Positions 54,801 through 64,000 of a stretch of DNA of 64,000 bases are shown one piece after another. The DNA is from Odontesthes bonariensis. Lineage: Eukaryota; Chordata; Actinopteri; Atheriniformes; Atherinopsidae. The notes beneath the pieces were generated by a model that was not told the origin of the DNA, did not search any database, and was given only the letters and a program-made list of their open reading frames with translations. The translations under genes were made by a program, and so were the position numbers. How positions within the stretch are numbered: the first letter of the stretch is position 1; each line of letters begins with the position of its first letter. The stretch is from NCBI RefSeq assembly GCF_027942865.1, contig NC_134510.1, positions 37,069,663-37,133,662 on the forward strand, given 5' to 3'.

Positions 54801-57800
54801 GTTCAGCTGACTCCACCACCTGAACTCAATGTCCAACAAACAGAAGAGGGCGTCAACATTTCATGTAGAAGTGAAAAGTACGACGATCATTATTACCTCT
54901 GCGACGCCCTCATCTACCAACTCAACCTTCAAGAAACACAAAGCAGCGAGAAAAAGGTGAGTTTTTATTACTCTGACGACCTTTCAGAGCTGAGATGAAT
55001 TGTTCGCTTGACTGTTTTCTGTTTTCGTCTTTTCCCCAGATCATGGACAACATCTCACCAGATAAACCAACGTGGATTGGAGGGTCACATCTCAAACCAC
55101 GAGCTGAATACTGTATTAAAGCCAGATTTAAGGCTGACGAGAGCAAACACTACGGTGGAATCTGGAGTGAATGGTCCAAACCGATGTGTTGGATAAACCC
55201 AGCAGAAGAAGGTAAAGCGGCTCTAACTGTCAGCGCGTGTCTGTTGCAATCAAAAAGCAGCGAAAAGCTTGTTTTTGCATCGTGTGCTTTGGGCTTTTCA
55301 AATGTTTTTACAGGCAGCTGTGTGTGTAAAGTGTCATTCCATGTAAAAGAAGAACTATTCTTTCTGTAGTACGGCTAAAGCAAAAAAAAAAAAGAAGATA
55401 ATGAAGTATTATTTCACATAAAAAGACTTGAAATACATTGAGTTGTGACTTTTATTGTCGTTCCGGTCGACACAAAGACTCTCAGGGGCGTTTTAAAACC
55501 AAAATTGTTCATTTGTGATGTTTTTCACGGTTTGAATGGCTGAAAAGAGTTAAATTCCCCGTTAATATTTAACACTAAACCAGCGGGATTAGAGCTGTAG
55601 TGGCCATTTGTCCATAAAAACAAATTAAACTTAAAGCAAACAAAATCAAAAGATCACTGATGCACCATGGGGGATGTGGTTTAACGCAGGCAAAAGAAGA
55701 TGAATGTCCAAAAATGAATTCTTGCGTTTTCTGATGATTTATTTCCAAACAATAAAACAAACAAAAGAACAAAGAAAACCTGCTGCTCTCTCCTTTTTTC
55801 CCTGGTAAAAAAAACCATCGGCCCACCCAGGTGCATGCTGGGACTCCAGGTGCCCAGTGTGACCCAATTAGCAAAATATTCTAAACAAATAACAAGGAAT
55901 ATTAGCAAAAAATCTAATCTAAATAAAGCACTGAATTTAATCAAATAAAGTTATTCATAATTATAATAATTAATTAATAAATAATTAAATTTACAACTAG
56001 AACCAAACAACAAAAACTAACTTCACAAATAGCTCCTACAAGAGCTAAAGGAATTATAAGGCAGCTGCACTACGTGACTGACAGTTGTTTGTCCCTGTAA
56101 ACTTGACTTGTAGTAATATGGGTACCTAATAAACTCACTTACTGTATGTCTGTCGAATGATTCAATAACTCTGAATTTCTTTCAGACACGGAACATGAAG
56201 GTTTGTTCATCCTTTTGGCCAAATCTCTGGTCCCAGCGTGCCTGTCTGTTGGAGTCCTTCTGCTGGTGTTGTACAGTCCTGCAGCGAGGTAACGCCTCTG
56301 TGACTCTCGGTCATGACTAAGTCGTCTGAGCGGTCTGAGTGAGCTGATCTTTCTGATTACAGTATTTCTGATTATGTCTGATCTGTGAGGCAGAATGAAG
56401 ATAAAAACTTTGTCCTACACACCGTCACCGGCCCCGTTCTTTCAGCCCATGTTTCAACAGCGTGAAGGAAATCTGCAGGTGAGACGGACGTCTTGTTTCC
56501 TCCTTTTTTTTTTTTTTAAAGCTTTGCAATGCTGGCTTAATACAGAATGTGAAAGTAAGCAGATGCTCCTTTAGATATGACGTTTGCTAACAAAACAACA
56601 GAGAGAGTTAGTTTTACTCTCAACTTTGTGATCCCATTTCCAACATATCCCATATAAAGTAAAGTATATAAAGTATCCCACACTAAAGAATTTCCCTGTA
56701 AAATAACAGCAGCAGGGACGCCAGTTATTTTACTGTTATTTTACAGTGCAACTACTGTTATTTATCAAACAGTATTATACTTTTTGGATTACGGTACATG
56801 ACGGTAGGATAACTGTGTTTTAGTCATTTTACAGCGCATCTACCGTAATTTATTTAACAGTTATAATAACGTATTTTGGATTTGGACATCAATTCATTAC
56901 AAATACTGTTTTATGCTGTTAAATTACAGTTATCTACTGGTGTTGTTAAATGACTGATTTAACTGTTAATTTACATTAACAGTTACAGAAACCACTCCTT
57001 AGGCTCAGGAACACTTCTGAATATAATTCAGTTTTCTGCAGAAGTTAAAGGGATAGTTCGCCTCTTTCGACATGAAGCTGTATGACATCCCATACAAGCA
57101 ACATCATTTATGAACATCTTCTTACCCCCTGCTGCGTCCTGTGAGCAGAGTTCCAGCCTCGTTTTGGTGTTGATGAAGGTAGTCCGGCTAGTTGGCTGGG
57201 GTTTAAAAAATAAAGCGTTTTGCTTCTCAAAACAATATGCGTTCAACAGAGTAATACATTTGCATCACAAAATCGTTCTCCAGGAAAAAGTCAGACCTCA
57301 CAATCGCTTGGAGGTATTTCTCTCTACCTTCGTATCAAATTTAATAAATGATGTTGCTAATATGGGATGTCATACAGCTTCATGTCAAAAGAGGCGAACT
57401 ATCCCTTTAAAGCCTTGAACTCATCAGCAGTCGGTTGGAACTGAAGGAGAGTTAAGGATCAGAGGTGAAAAACACAAGAATTGCTGTTGCCTTCTGATTA
57501 ACATGCTGCTGTATCTCCCTCTGAATGTGCAGGAGTGGCTGGCACCCGGAGGGAAGTTCTTACTGACGTACAAAGCTGAGGAGGACTTGATAACCGACAT
57601 AGTGACTGTCGTGCCAGCAACCACAAAGGATCCAGAGGAGAGCCCAGTCTTCCACAACCCTGCAGGGCTGCAGCTGACATTCCCTCAGACACACCCGACC
57701 TCCTACGTGGGCCTACCTGGGATGCACGAGGCCTCCCACCCCAGAACTGTGCTCTGTGCGGGGAACACTTCTTACACCCAGCTGCCTTGTTCCGTGTGGG

Positions 57801-58138
57801 AGTTTGATATGTCACAAGTCGAAGCGGCCTCCTCCCCACCTCCAGATTTCTTAGAGATCAGCCGGGCTGACTCTGGCTGCAGCTGCAAGGATCTGACCCA
57901 AAGCCCAGAGTGCAGTTTACCCAGCAGCCCTGTGGAGGAGAACCCGCCGCCGCGCTACTGCAACGACTACTGCATCCTCAACAAAACGGCCAACGGCGTC
58001 GTTCCCGTTTTAGTGTCCAAAGAAAACAAAGGAAAAGATCCGTCTCGTTCACAGCAGTCAGAGGAACTGAGTGCAGTAGCTTTAGGACGCGTTTCAGATG
58101 AGAATCTCACAAACATACCAGCTGTGTTCTCAATTTAA
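51731..58138 (+). CDS. il9r: interleukin-9 receptor-like class I cytokine receptor, 8 coding exons
   Basis: Exons 51731-51800, 52421-52535, 53591-53757, 54802-54956, 55040-55211, 56186-56288, 56394-56478 and 57533-58138 (TAA included) join into 490 codons; human IL9R is 521. All introns are GT-AG. A signal peptide occupies about 1-20. D1 starts DVRCVSDFGQNISC; D2 starts IQLTPPPELNV. The box is WSEWSKPMCW (211-220; human IL9R has WSEWSQPVCF). The membrane segment is about 241-256 after GLFILLAKS. Box1 is PSPAPFFQPM (271-280) followed by GNLQEWL; human IL9R has PSPAMFFQPL and GNFQTWM. Tail tyrosines lie in TSYVGL, NTSYTQLP and CNDYCIL. Family role: pairs with the common gamma chain and signals through JAK1/JAK3 and STATs. 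Alternatives: IL4R, which neighbours IL21R in mammals but whose Box1 lacks the FFQP pattern, or an IL2RB/IL21R paralogue. Intron phases equal those of il21r. Confidence 0.8.
51801..52420. other. il9r intron 1
   Basis: 620 bases, no repeat recognised; a T16 tract lies at 51913-51928. Confidence 0.4.
52421..52535 (+). CDS. il9r: il9r exon 2: D1 first half
   Basis: 115 bases, CAAGCAG|ATGTC to GAAGG|GTAACT, phase 1 to 2. Same length as il21r exon 2. Confidence 0.85.
52769..52945 (-). repeat. unclassified transposon end, il9r intron 2
   Basis: TGTCAGGTTTGGGTGGTGAG followed by CTTGGTTTATTTCAC; resembles the reverse complement of the 1-345 repeat end. Confidence 0.4.
52947..53364 (-). mobile_element. 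family-A MITE, complete, il9r intron 2
   Basis: From TACTGGAAAAAATC to TTTTTTTCCAGTG, 418 bp, 227 bases before exon 3. Confidence 0.85.
53591..53757 (+). CDS. il9r: il9r exon 3: D1 second half
   Basis: 167 bases, phase 2 to 1. Encodes CDCNVLETDDFFTSDYKYDI then QLCGDTGCH, which parallels the human IL9R stretch with SDNFTITFHHC. Confidence 0.85.
54160..54700 (-). repeat. L2 3' tail split by the 1.15-kb-type repeat, il9r intron 3
   Basis: 54160-54206 (CAACTCAACTTTATTTATAG) and 54563-54700 (AAACAGAGTCTAATGCTGG) are an L2 tail like the one in il21r intron 4. 54207-54562 is a reverse-orientation part of the repeat seen complete at 27957-29104, interrupted by a C-run at 54475-54485. Confidence 0.65.
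54802..54956 (+). CDS. il9r: il9r exon 4: D2 start
   Basis: 155 bases, phase 1 to 0. Encodes IQLTPPPELNVQQTEEGVNI; the linker has the usual Pro-rich PPPELNV. Confidence 0.88.
55040..55211 (+). CDS. il9r: il9r exon 5: D2 end with WSEWS
   Basis: 172 bases, phase 0 to 1. Encodes LKPRAEYCIKARFKAD and YGGIWSEWSKPMCW. Confidence 0.93.
55212..56185. other. il9r intron 5
   Basis: 974 bases. 55570-55990 has an A-rich, transposon-like feel (GCATGCTGGGACTCCAGG) without recognisable termini. No exon. Confidence 0.35.
56186..56288 (+). CDS. il9r: il9r exon 6: transmembrane segment
   Basis: 103 bases, phase 1 to 2. Encodes SLVPACLSVGVLLLVLY. Confidence 0.88.
56394..56478 (+). CDS. il9r: il9r exon 7: Box1
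   Basis: 85 bases, phase 2 to 0. The acceptor CTGTGAGGCAG is pyrimidine-poor, but the only other nearby acceptor tried (TTACAG at 56357-56362) runs into a stop. Encodes YTPSPAPFFQPMFQQREG then NLQ. Confidence 0.82.
56690..56990. repeat. ACAGTAAAAT-type palindromic repeat, il9r intron 7
   Basis: Repeated TTTTACTGTTATTTTACAGT/ACTGTAA-like words in both orientations, the style of a common teleost MITE. Borders uncertain. Confidence 0.5.
57049..57406. mobile_element. family-B MITE, complete, il9r intron 7
   Basis: Bounded by TTAA at 57045-57048 and 57407-57410, with AGGGATAGTTCGCC and GGCGAACTATCCCT termini. This is the best complete family-B copy. The short BED-free frames inside are shadows. 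It ends 126 bases before exon 8. Confidence 0.9.
57533..58138 (+). CDS. il9r: il9r exon 8: cytoplasmic tail
   Basis: 606 bases including TAA, phase 0. Starts EWLAPGGKFLLTYKAEED. It contains ISRADSGCSCKDL and RYCNDYCILNKTANG. Confidence 0.92.
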   Translation, partial: EWLAPGGKFLLTYKAEEDLITDIVTVVPATTKDPEESPVFHNPAGLQLTFPQTHPTSYVGLPGMHEASHPRTVLCAGNTSYTQLPCSVWEFDMSQVEAASSPPPDFLEISRADSGCSCKDLTQSPECSLPSSPVEENPPPRYCNDYCILNKTANGVVPVLVSKENKGKDPSRSQQSEELSAVALGRVSDENLTNIPAVFSI

Positions 58139-58167
58139 GTTTTTATTCATCCCTAATTCAACCGAGA

Positions 58168-58173
58168 AATAAA
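58168..58173 (+). terminator. il9r polyadenylation signal
   Basis: AATAAA 29 bases after the il9r stop codon, giving an unusually short 3' UTR. The next transposon starts 27 bases later, so the native signal is kept. Confidence 0.6.
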
Positions 58174-58199
58174 AACAGTTTTCCAAGAGTCAGTGGGGT

Positions 58200-58816
58200 C
58201 ACATGGCACTGAAAGGATCGGATTATTGGCTCAATTACAATCAGACTGAGTTATTAAGTGCATGTAGACACCTTAATCTGACTAAGAATCGGATCGGATC
58301 GGATTCAGTCCCCGAGATAACTGGATTGAAAGTCACTCTAAACCTGCTTGTAGACGCTGAAGCACGTGGTGAATCAGACTTTGCGTTCTGCGCACGCTCC
58401 AGATGTTTTCCCGGGGTCATGACCCGGAAGTCAAAGGAGACGATATTCCTGTTGTTGTCGCCGTCAGAAAGAAACAAACAACGCGATGGAGAATGCTCCG
58501 TTGGGCATCGAGTTTGTGCAACAAGCAGCTCATCACAGACCAAATGTAGAGGGACGTAGCTACATCTGGCTCTGCGTTCTCCATCTTTCTCCAATGCCTG
58601 AGTTTGTTGTTGTTGTTGGTGGTGAAGAGGTCAACAGGAAGTGGCTCTATTAGCAACAGCTGGAATGGGTACAGCGCCACCTATCATACCGGGGTATGAC
58701 ACGCTTTGTGCCTCTGATCCCATTCATTCACCGCCACATATCCAAGGAGAATTACCCTTGCTCAACTCAGTCTTATTGTAATTTAGCCAATAATCTGATC
58801 CTTTCAGTGCCATGTG
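58200..58816. mobile_element. 617-bp MITE with about 53-bp TIRs, just after il9r
   Basis: Left CACATGGCACTGAAAGGATC, right GATCCTTTCAGTGCCATGTG; the arms match for about 53 bases with a few changes. No transposase and no clear target duplication. Confidence 0.85.
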
Positions 58817-59150
58817 AGTGTCTTGACCAAGATAGGCTGCAGAGCAATCATAAAAGACACCATAAGTTAAGAGATTAAAAGCTTAATAAACCAAAATCTT
58901 AGAATCTTTAATCATCCCAGACCAACTAGAGGTAGAATGGTAAATCATAGCATTCACAACCAGACAAGTCTGCCGAATCATTCCACACGATATTTGAATT
59001 TGCATTTTTTTTTTTGCTTTTTCTGGGGCACAGACCTGACAAACACGGCACATCGTGTTTGACTGAAACTCACATCCGTAATGATAGAAACGTTTGACAT
59101 CTGAGCGTGAGAATGTGTCAGACTTTCTCACCAAACTGTTTCATATATGT
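58817..59150. other. intergenic, nothing recognised
   Basis: No exon or repeat recognised. Confidence 0.3.
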
Positions 59151-59154
59151 AAAT

Positions 59155-59950
59155 GTAAATGTACTTTATTTCTGCAGCCCTTTACAGACAATCATTACGG
59201 TGTACCAAAGTGCTTTACTGCAGGTAATATATAAAGAGAAGAATAAGTAAAAACAAATAAAAACAATAAAAGAACAGTGAAAGCAATAAAATACAACAAA
59301 ATTGAATAAGATAAGATAAAAGTGTCATCATACTACTGGGTATTAAAGCCATCCTAAATAAGCAGGTTTTTAGCCCAGATGTGAAGAGGCCCAGGTCAGA
59401 AATAAGACGCAGCTGGACGGGGGGCTTATTCCAGAGCCTGGGGGCAGCTTTGGGAAAAGGCTCGCTCACCCCAGGGTTTGTATTCTGACCTGGGCACTTC
59501 CAGCAGAAACTGATCTGCTGACCTCAGAGCTCTACCAGGACTGTTAAAAGCTCAGATAAATACGACGGGGCGAGGCCGTTAAGAGCTTTAAAAAACCAAC
59601 ATTAAAAGTTTAAAATCAGTTCTATAAAGGACAGGAAGCCGATGGAGGGAGTTAAGAACAGGAGTGATGTGCACACGTCTGTTGGTGTTGGTTAAAGACG
59701 GGCAGCAGCGTTCTGCACCAGCTGAAGGCGGCTGAGAGAAGACTGGGAGACGCCCACATAAAGAGCATTAAAACAGTCTGACCTTGAACTTATTAGGGCA
59801 TGGATGGCTTTCTCAAGGTCATGACCACTTAAAAACATTTTAACTTTGGCCAGCAGACGCAGCTGGAAAAAACTAGTCCTGACGACATTGTTAATCTGTT
59901 TGTCCGACCTCAGATCAAAGGTCACTCCCAGATTTCTGACAGTTGAACTA
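59155..59950 (-). pseudogene. L2-like LINE 3' part
   Basis: Minus frames: HALISSRSDCFNALYVGVSQ, SRLQLVQNAAARL (59925-59692) and PFPKAAPRLWNKPPVQLRLI (59469 downward). These are the late RT and C-terminal blocks of an L2-type element of a different subfamily from the il21r intron copies. The 3' tail is at 59155. Confidence 0.78.
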
Positions 59951-61266
59951 AGCTTTGAATGTATGCAGGATTTAAGATTGTTTTATTTGTTTATTTTTGT
60001 TTGCAATATACTTTGTCTGAACCGACTGGAAAAAAAGAGAACGATAAAGATGTCGGAAGTTGTTTTATTCCCATAAGATTTGCACGTGGAACTCGAGACG
60101 CTTGGTTGTTTATATCCCCGTGTTCATGGCCAATTCAACCACGTGTTCAGATTACATTACGATCCAGGTTTCTATCGCAGTGTGGAACCCTACAAATTAT
60201 CCAAAACGGCTGCGTTTCTGGTGTTTTATCAGCCGAATAGGACACATAGCTCCACTATCATTGACCTGCACAGGCAGCCCAAATAAAATGACTTCTGGGT
60301 CTGCAAACAGCCATCTGAACTCTGCCATGTCAGGGCTTGCTCCTTTTTCTCCTTTTGCTTGCTGCTTTCCTCTCAGGATGCCAATTTCTTGACTAATTTC
60401 TTCAGATAACACTCCTCTAACAACCCAACACATCTAACCTGCATTTATTTTGCACATCTGAACTTGTTCAACTTGCTCTCTTTAGATTAAATAGATTTAA
60501 TTCAAATGGGCGCTTGATGTACAGGCCGGGGTTTCTTATTGTATTACCATTTGAATGTTGTTCCTTATACGCAAGTCGCTTTGAATAAAGACATCCAGAG
60601 AATGACAAGATTTTAATTCTTTAAAGTTTTGTCTCCTCTTCATCATTCAGGCCACCGCAATCTTTAGAAGAAGAATGTGTTCAAAAACACGGAGAAACCT
60701 TTCTTATCTTCCTCCACAGCCAACAGGCCAGCACCAAAGTTCAACTTCTGGTTGAGTTTTTCCTTCTACATTTATAAATAGATCCTTGCCGCCCTCTGCT
60801 TTGGAGACTTATGTCCCCTTACGCAGGTGTAGAGCTTAGCTGGCAGCTGGATGTGGTCTTTGTGGTGTGACCGAGTGCCTCTTGTTTGCTCAGGCATTCA
60901 CAACGTCAGGAGACTCAGGAGGCCCTTTCATCACCGGAAGGCTCATTCAAAGTTCTGAGCCGAGTGAAATGACTCAGAGACACGTCACTTCTTTCAGAAT
61001 GAGAGAAAGTTTCATGGATGCTCTACATTAGAATAATATTACAGAAGATCAGATACATTTCTGCCCTCATATTTATGATTCATGGTATAACTGTGTGGAA
61101 ATAATCTAACATTGTTTTGAGCGTCGCAGCCTCCAGTATTTGTGGGACAGAATTACCTCCTCTCCTTTTCTAAAGGTTGGAGATCTTTTTTTCATGAGGA
61201 AACGACCCAGATAAATGACCCAGCCGGCTGAATTCTGTAAATACTAAAGACTTCATTGCTTCCTTT
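59951..61266. other. intergenic, retroposon tail inside
   Basis: AAGTCGCTTTGAATAAAG near 60574 is a conserved tail motif of some fish SINE/LINE elements; the rest holds no exon I recognise. Confidence 0.4.
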
Positions 61267-61303
61267 TAGGGCTGGGCGAGTTAACTCGTTATTATCGCGT
61301 TAA
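61267..61303. mobile_element. family-C hAT end fragment
   Basis: TAGGGCTGGGCGAGTTAACT, the right-hand terminus of family C, followed by GTTATTATCGCG, then unrelated sequence. Confidence 0.7.
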
Positions 61304-61349
61304 CTTATACTCAGGTATAGCAAAAAGCTAATTCATTCTTAGAGAGTAT

Positions 61350-62112
61350 AACAAATCTGAAAAATCAACTATTTGGACAAAATACTTAAAATTCCCCCAA
61401 AATGTAAAGAAGTTCATTTAAAAAATATAAACAACATCTATCCCTCAAATGAATTTTAAAAAAGAAGATTTAAATTTGTTGTAGAAAACTGTTATAATCG
61501 CAAAACAAATCTGGAAACAACAGAACACCTATGTTATGAATGTGAAACTGTCCAAAATTTGTGGAAATCTCTCCATGACTTATTATCGTCCAGTTCCATG
61601 AACACGGATTTCTGGTCCTTTCAAAACATCCAAGTAGGTGTAATCCTCAAAGATTAAAAAAACTGAGTTCTTGGTAAATAACCTCATCATCATTACTGAA
61701 TATTATATTCACAAGTGTCGATATGCCAAATCCCCACCTTCATGGCTTGCTTTAAAAAATTGCATATTCTTGTTACAAAAATGTCTGAAACATATAAATA
61801 ATCCCCATGCAGATAAATTATACACACTCATAGCATCTTAACCTGTCCTGACCCCTTGTAACTGTTTCTTTTCTCCTTGTTTTTTTATTATTTATTATCC
61901 CTTTTTTTATCTTGTGCATCTAAGATCTTTCAATATTTATTTTTCTATAAGAGATAGCCCACACTACAATAATTTATGTTCTTTCATTTTGTACTATATG
62001 AGGAGGTGTGAATATGTGAAGTAAAAAAAAAAAAAAAAAACTGTTTACCTTTGAGTATGTCATTGTTCTGTCAATGTGACATGTTTAAATAAGAAATTTA
62101 AAAATAAATTTA
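61350..62112 (+). pseudogene. L1-like LINE 3' end with A-tract
   Basis: The frame near 61480 reads NRKTNLETTEHLCYECETVQ then NLWKSLHD, the C-terminal Cys/His region of fish L1 ORF2. It is followed by a broken WLALKNCIFLLQKCLKHINN block and A-rich tails (A18 at 62023-62040). Confidence 0.75.
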
Positions 62113-62289
62113 AAAAAACATATCGGAAATGGACCCACAGTTCTTCCTGTCTAACAAAGAAACAAAAAAAGAAACAAATATTAACCTACAAATAAACTCT
62201 GTAAATAACCCCCCAAAATATAAAGTAAACTAAGAATAAATTTGAACAAAATTCAAAGTAATGGGGAATACACAGCTCCAACAATGTCT

Positions 62290-62350
62290 ATGTTCACAGC
62301 CATAGACATTATAAAGAGATAAATAAATAAATAAATAAATCTTTATATGT
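62290..62350. repeat. AAAT microsatellite flanked by inverted words
   Basis: CCATAGACATTATAAAGAG, then (ATAA)n, then CTTTATATGTCTATGG. The flanks can pair, a probable retroposon tail. Confidence 0.6.
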
Positions 62351-62582
62351 CTATGGGGTTCACAGCCACTCACTGGCACCAAAACCTGCAGTTCCACAGA
62401 GCGTCCAGCAGGTGTCGCCATAACCCGTAAACACGCACACATGCCGAAGAAGAAGCCCCAGCTTGTTTCAGTCAGCTGTAAATACTGTGACTGCAGACTG
62501 TAACTGTGGTTTATTTTCTCTCTGAGGCTCTCTGAGTCACTGTTTCCCACCTTTACGGCGCCCCCTCACTGGATGAGTAACA

Positions 62583-62856
62583 ATGAGCGCAGATAATAAC
62601 CACAGCCTGCACACCGCGGAGGCTGCGGCCATAGAAGAAGCCATCAGGGAGCACCAGAGGACGGTGGCCGACAGGGACCAAGAGATCCGGAGGCTGGAAC
62701 GCAGGCTGGAGGAGAGTGAAGGCGAGCTGAGGATGCTGCGTGTGCGGGTGATGGAGAGGAACTTTCCTGTCTGCTCACACAGGAAATCAACTCTGGTGAC
62801 GCAACAAAGCAGCGATGACAATCAGCTGGGAAACGAGTCTCAAGTCAAATTCTGTG
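62583..62856 (+). CDS. first coding exon of an unrecognised coiled-coil gene (partial)
   Basis: Opens MSADNNHSLHTAEAAAIEEA and continues with heptad-like EHQRTVADRDQEIRRLERRL and EESEGELRMLRVRVMERN, predicted as a charged coiled coil at about residues 15-58. It is followed by a Ser/Gln-rich stretch. The donor is TGTG|GTAAGT, phase 1, after 91 codons. The GC-rich composition stands out from its AT-rich surroundings, supporting a real exon. The ATG at 62583 has AACA before it. An earlier ATG (62573) makes an eight-codon overlapping uORF. The next exon opens at 63989 and the gene leaves the window, so its family cannot be named; N-terminal exons of fish zinc-finger proteins can look like this. 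Confidence 0.65.
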
Positions 62857-63988
62857 GTAAGTTGAGTCAAATCAGAGAAAAAGCTTTTTTTTTTTTTTTT
62901 AAAGCGAAGTGGTTATTTTCTGTGTCGTTTTATCAGGTGTCGGTGCCACAGCACCCACGCAACGTGTTCCCAAACTCAGTGGAACTATGGAAGCTTTCCC
63001 CCTCCGACATGAATACGGTGCAAACCGGGATGCGTTTGGGGTTATAATAATAATAATAATTTTATATATATACCACCTTTCATACACAAAATGTAGCTCA
63101 AAGTGCTTTACAAATAAGATCAATATACAAAGTAAATAAAGTTAAAAAAAAAAAAAAACTACAAGAATAACAAAATAGAGTACAATAGAACATGTTGGGG
63201 AGGGGGGGGTATAGTGAGGAGGAAATAGATATAAATTAAAGATAAAGTACTGAAAATAGAAAAATGAATTTACCAATAAAATAGAGAAACAATAAATGTA
63301 ATATATAAATAGTAATAATAATAATAATAGAATTTATAAAACTAGTAGACTAGTAAACACACATCTAGAGTTGTGTGTTTAGCTGCTTTTTAAAGTTTGT
63401 AATATCTGTTGACTGACGATATTGACAACTGACGGGTTGTTGGGCAGAAAAGTGGTCCAACTTCCCTCCAACAGGGGTCCAGCTTTTAGTCACATGGCTG
63501 GTAAAGTGGTAAACACGCCCGGTTGTGTTCAGACACGGGAGAAATGGTGAAGTCCTGAGTGTTTATAACTCAGAGCAGAGCATCTCGAGCTCTTCCTTTT
63601 ACGACTTCAGACTCCAGAGATGTTGTTGTTGTCATGACGACATGAAACAAGCAGCATGGTGATGCATCCGGGTGATGACTCCCCGCCCCGCTTATGAAAG
63701 TGACCGCTCGGAAGAGGTTTAAACTGCATATTTGTTGTGATGTGGTGGATAAGACGTGCCCACAGCATCAGGTGAAAAGTGTGCTTAAAAAAAGTTGATT
63801 GTTCAAATGTAAATGTAAATGTAAACATAAATTAACTGAAAATTAACTGTAAATGACATAAATTAACTGTAAATAACATAAATTAACTAAAAATTAACTG
63901 TAAATGACATAAATTAACTGTAAATTAACTGTAAATGACATCAATTTCATCCAAGCAAAACACTGTAAAACAACTTTTGTCTTTCCAG
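62857..63988. other. intron 1 of the coiled-coil gene
   Basis: Contains an AAT-type microsatellite and LINE-tail-like CTCAAAGTGCTTTACAAATA (63037-63120), and a TAAATTAACTGTAAATGACA minisatellite at about 63800-63950. Confidence 0.55.
63800..63950. repeat. AT-rich minisatellite
   Basis: Irregular tandem of AAATTAACTGTAAATGACAT and shorter variants, ending 38 bases before the exon 2 acceptor. Confidence 0.8.
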
Positions 63989-64000
63989 GGTGTAAAGCTG
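63989..64000 (+). CDS. start of exon 2 of the same gene
   Basis: TTGTCTTTCCAG|GG is a strong acceptor, and phase 1 continues as G-C-K-A. Truncated by the window end. Confidence 0.5.

Noticed and set aside
57503-57532. Earlier start for il9r exon 8 (frame open from 57503)
   Set aside because: GAATGTGCAG at 57523-57532 is a proper acceptor that keeps phase 0 with exon 7 and gives the conserved NLQ-EWL junction.
1-64000. CRISPR arrays, operons, riboswitches or integrated prophage
   Set aside because: The sequence is plainly vertebrate; the tandem arrays lack the direct-repeat/unique-spacer pattern.

Overview
The window reads as euchromatic DNA from a teleost fish: AT-rich, intron-containing and crowded with DNA transposons typical of fish (hAT, PIF/Harbinger, Tc1, TTAA-target MITEs) plus 3' ends of L2-like and L1-like LINEs. 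No bacterial or viral gene content was seen. Only three host genes can be supported, all on the + strand in the right-hand 34 kb.

Gene 1 (30294-47027, eight coding exons, 533 codons) is il21r, the interleukin-21 receptor. It has a signal peptide, two cytokine-receptor domains ending in a WSEWT box, one membrane segment, a proline-rich Box1 and a tail whose HTVT, DTIDSGF and YVKQWM blocks match mammalian IL21R. Gene 2 (51731-58138, eight coding exons, 490 codons) lies 4.7 kb downstream in the same orientation. It is another class I receptor of the common-gamma-chain family. Its Box1 (PSPAPFFQPM, then GNLQEWL) and WSEWSKPMC block fit IL9R better than IL4R or IL2RB, so I call it il9r with moderate confidence. 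The two genes have the same series of seven intron phases (1,2,1,0,1,2,0), which points to an old tandem duplication. Gene 3 begins at 62583: a first coding exon with an acidic coiled coil, a donor at 62857 and a second exon opening at 63989. Its family was not recognised.

Layout. 1-30 kb: no host exon found. This part holds a Tc1 transposase fragment, an inverted pair of family-A MITEs, a 1.75-kb TTAA-flanked element, two hAT elements with 8-bp target duplications, a three-level nest (TTAA MITE, then Harbinger, then hAT), a Harbinger MITE with a Myb-like remnant, several long-TIR MITEs, an L2 reverse-transcriptase remnant and a 1.15-kb unclassified teleost repeat. 30-47 kb: il21r, whose introns 6 and 7 are swollen by repeats, including a transposase-derived 51-bp minisatellite and a 102-bp tandem array. 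47-51 kb: intergenic, with a hAT copy in the presumed il21r 3' UTR and an L1 remnant. 51-58 kb: il9r. 58-64 kb: MITE, L2 and L1 remnants, then gene 3.

Both receptors are expected to pair with the common gamma chain at the lymphocyte surface and signal through JAK1/JAK3 and STAT proteins. Exon borders were set by hand from GT-AG sites, reading frame and family similarity. Repeat family names come from termini, target duplications and protein remnants, not from a database search.
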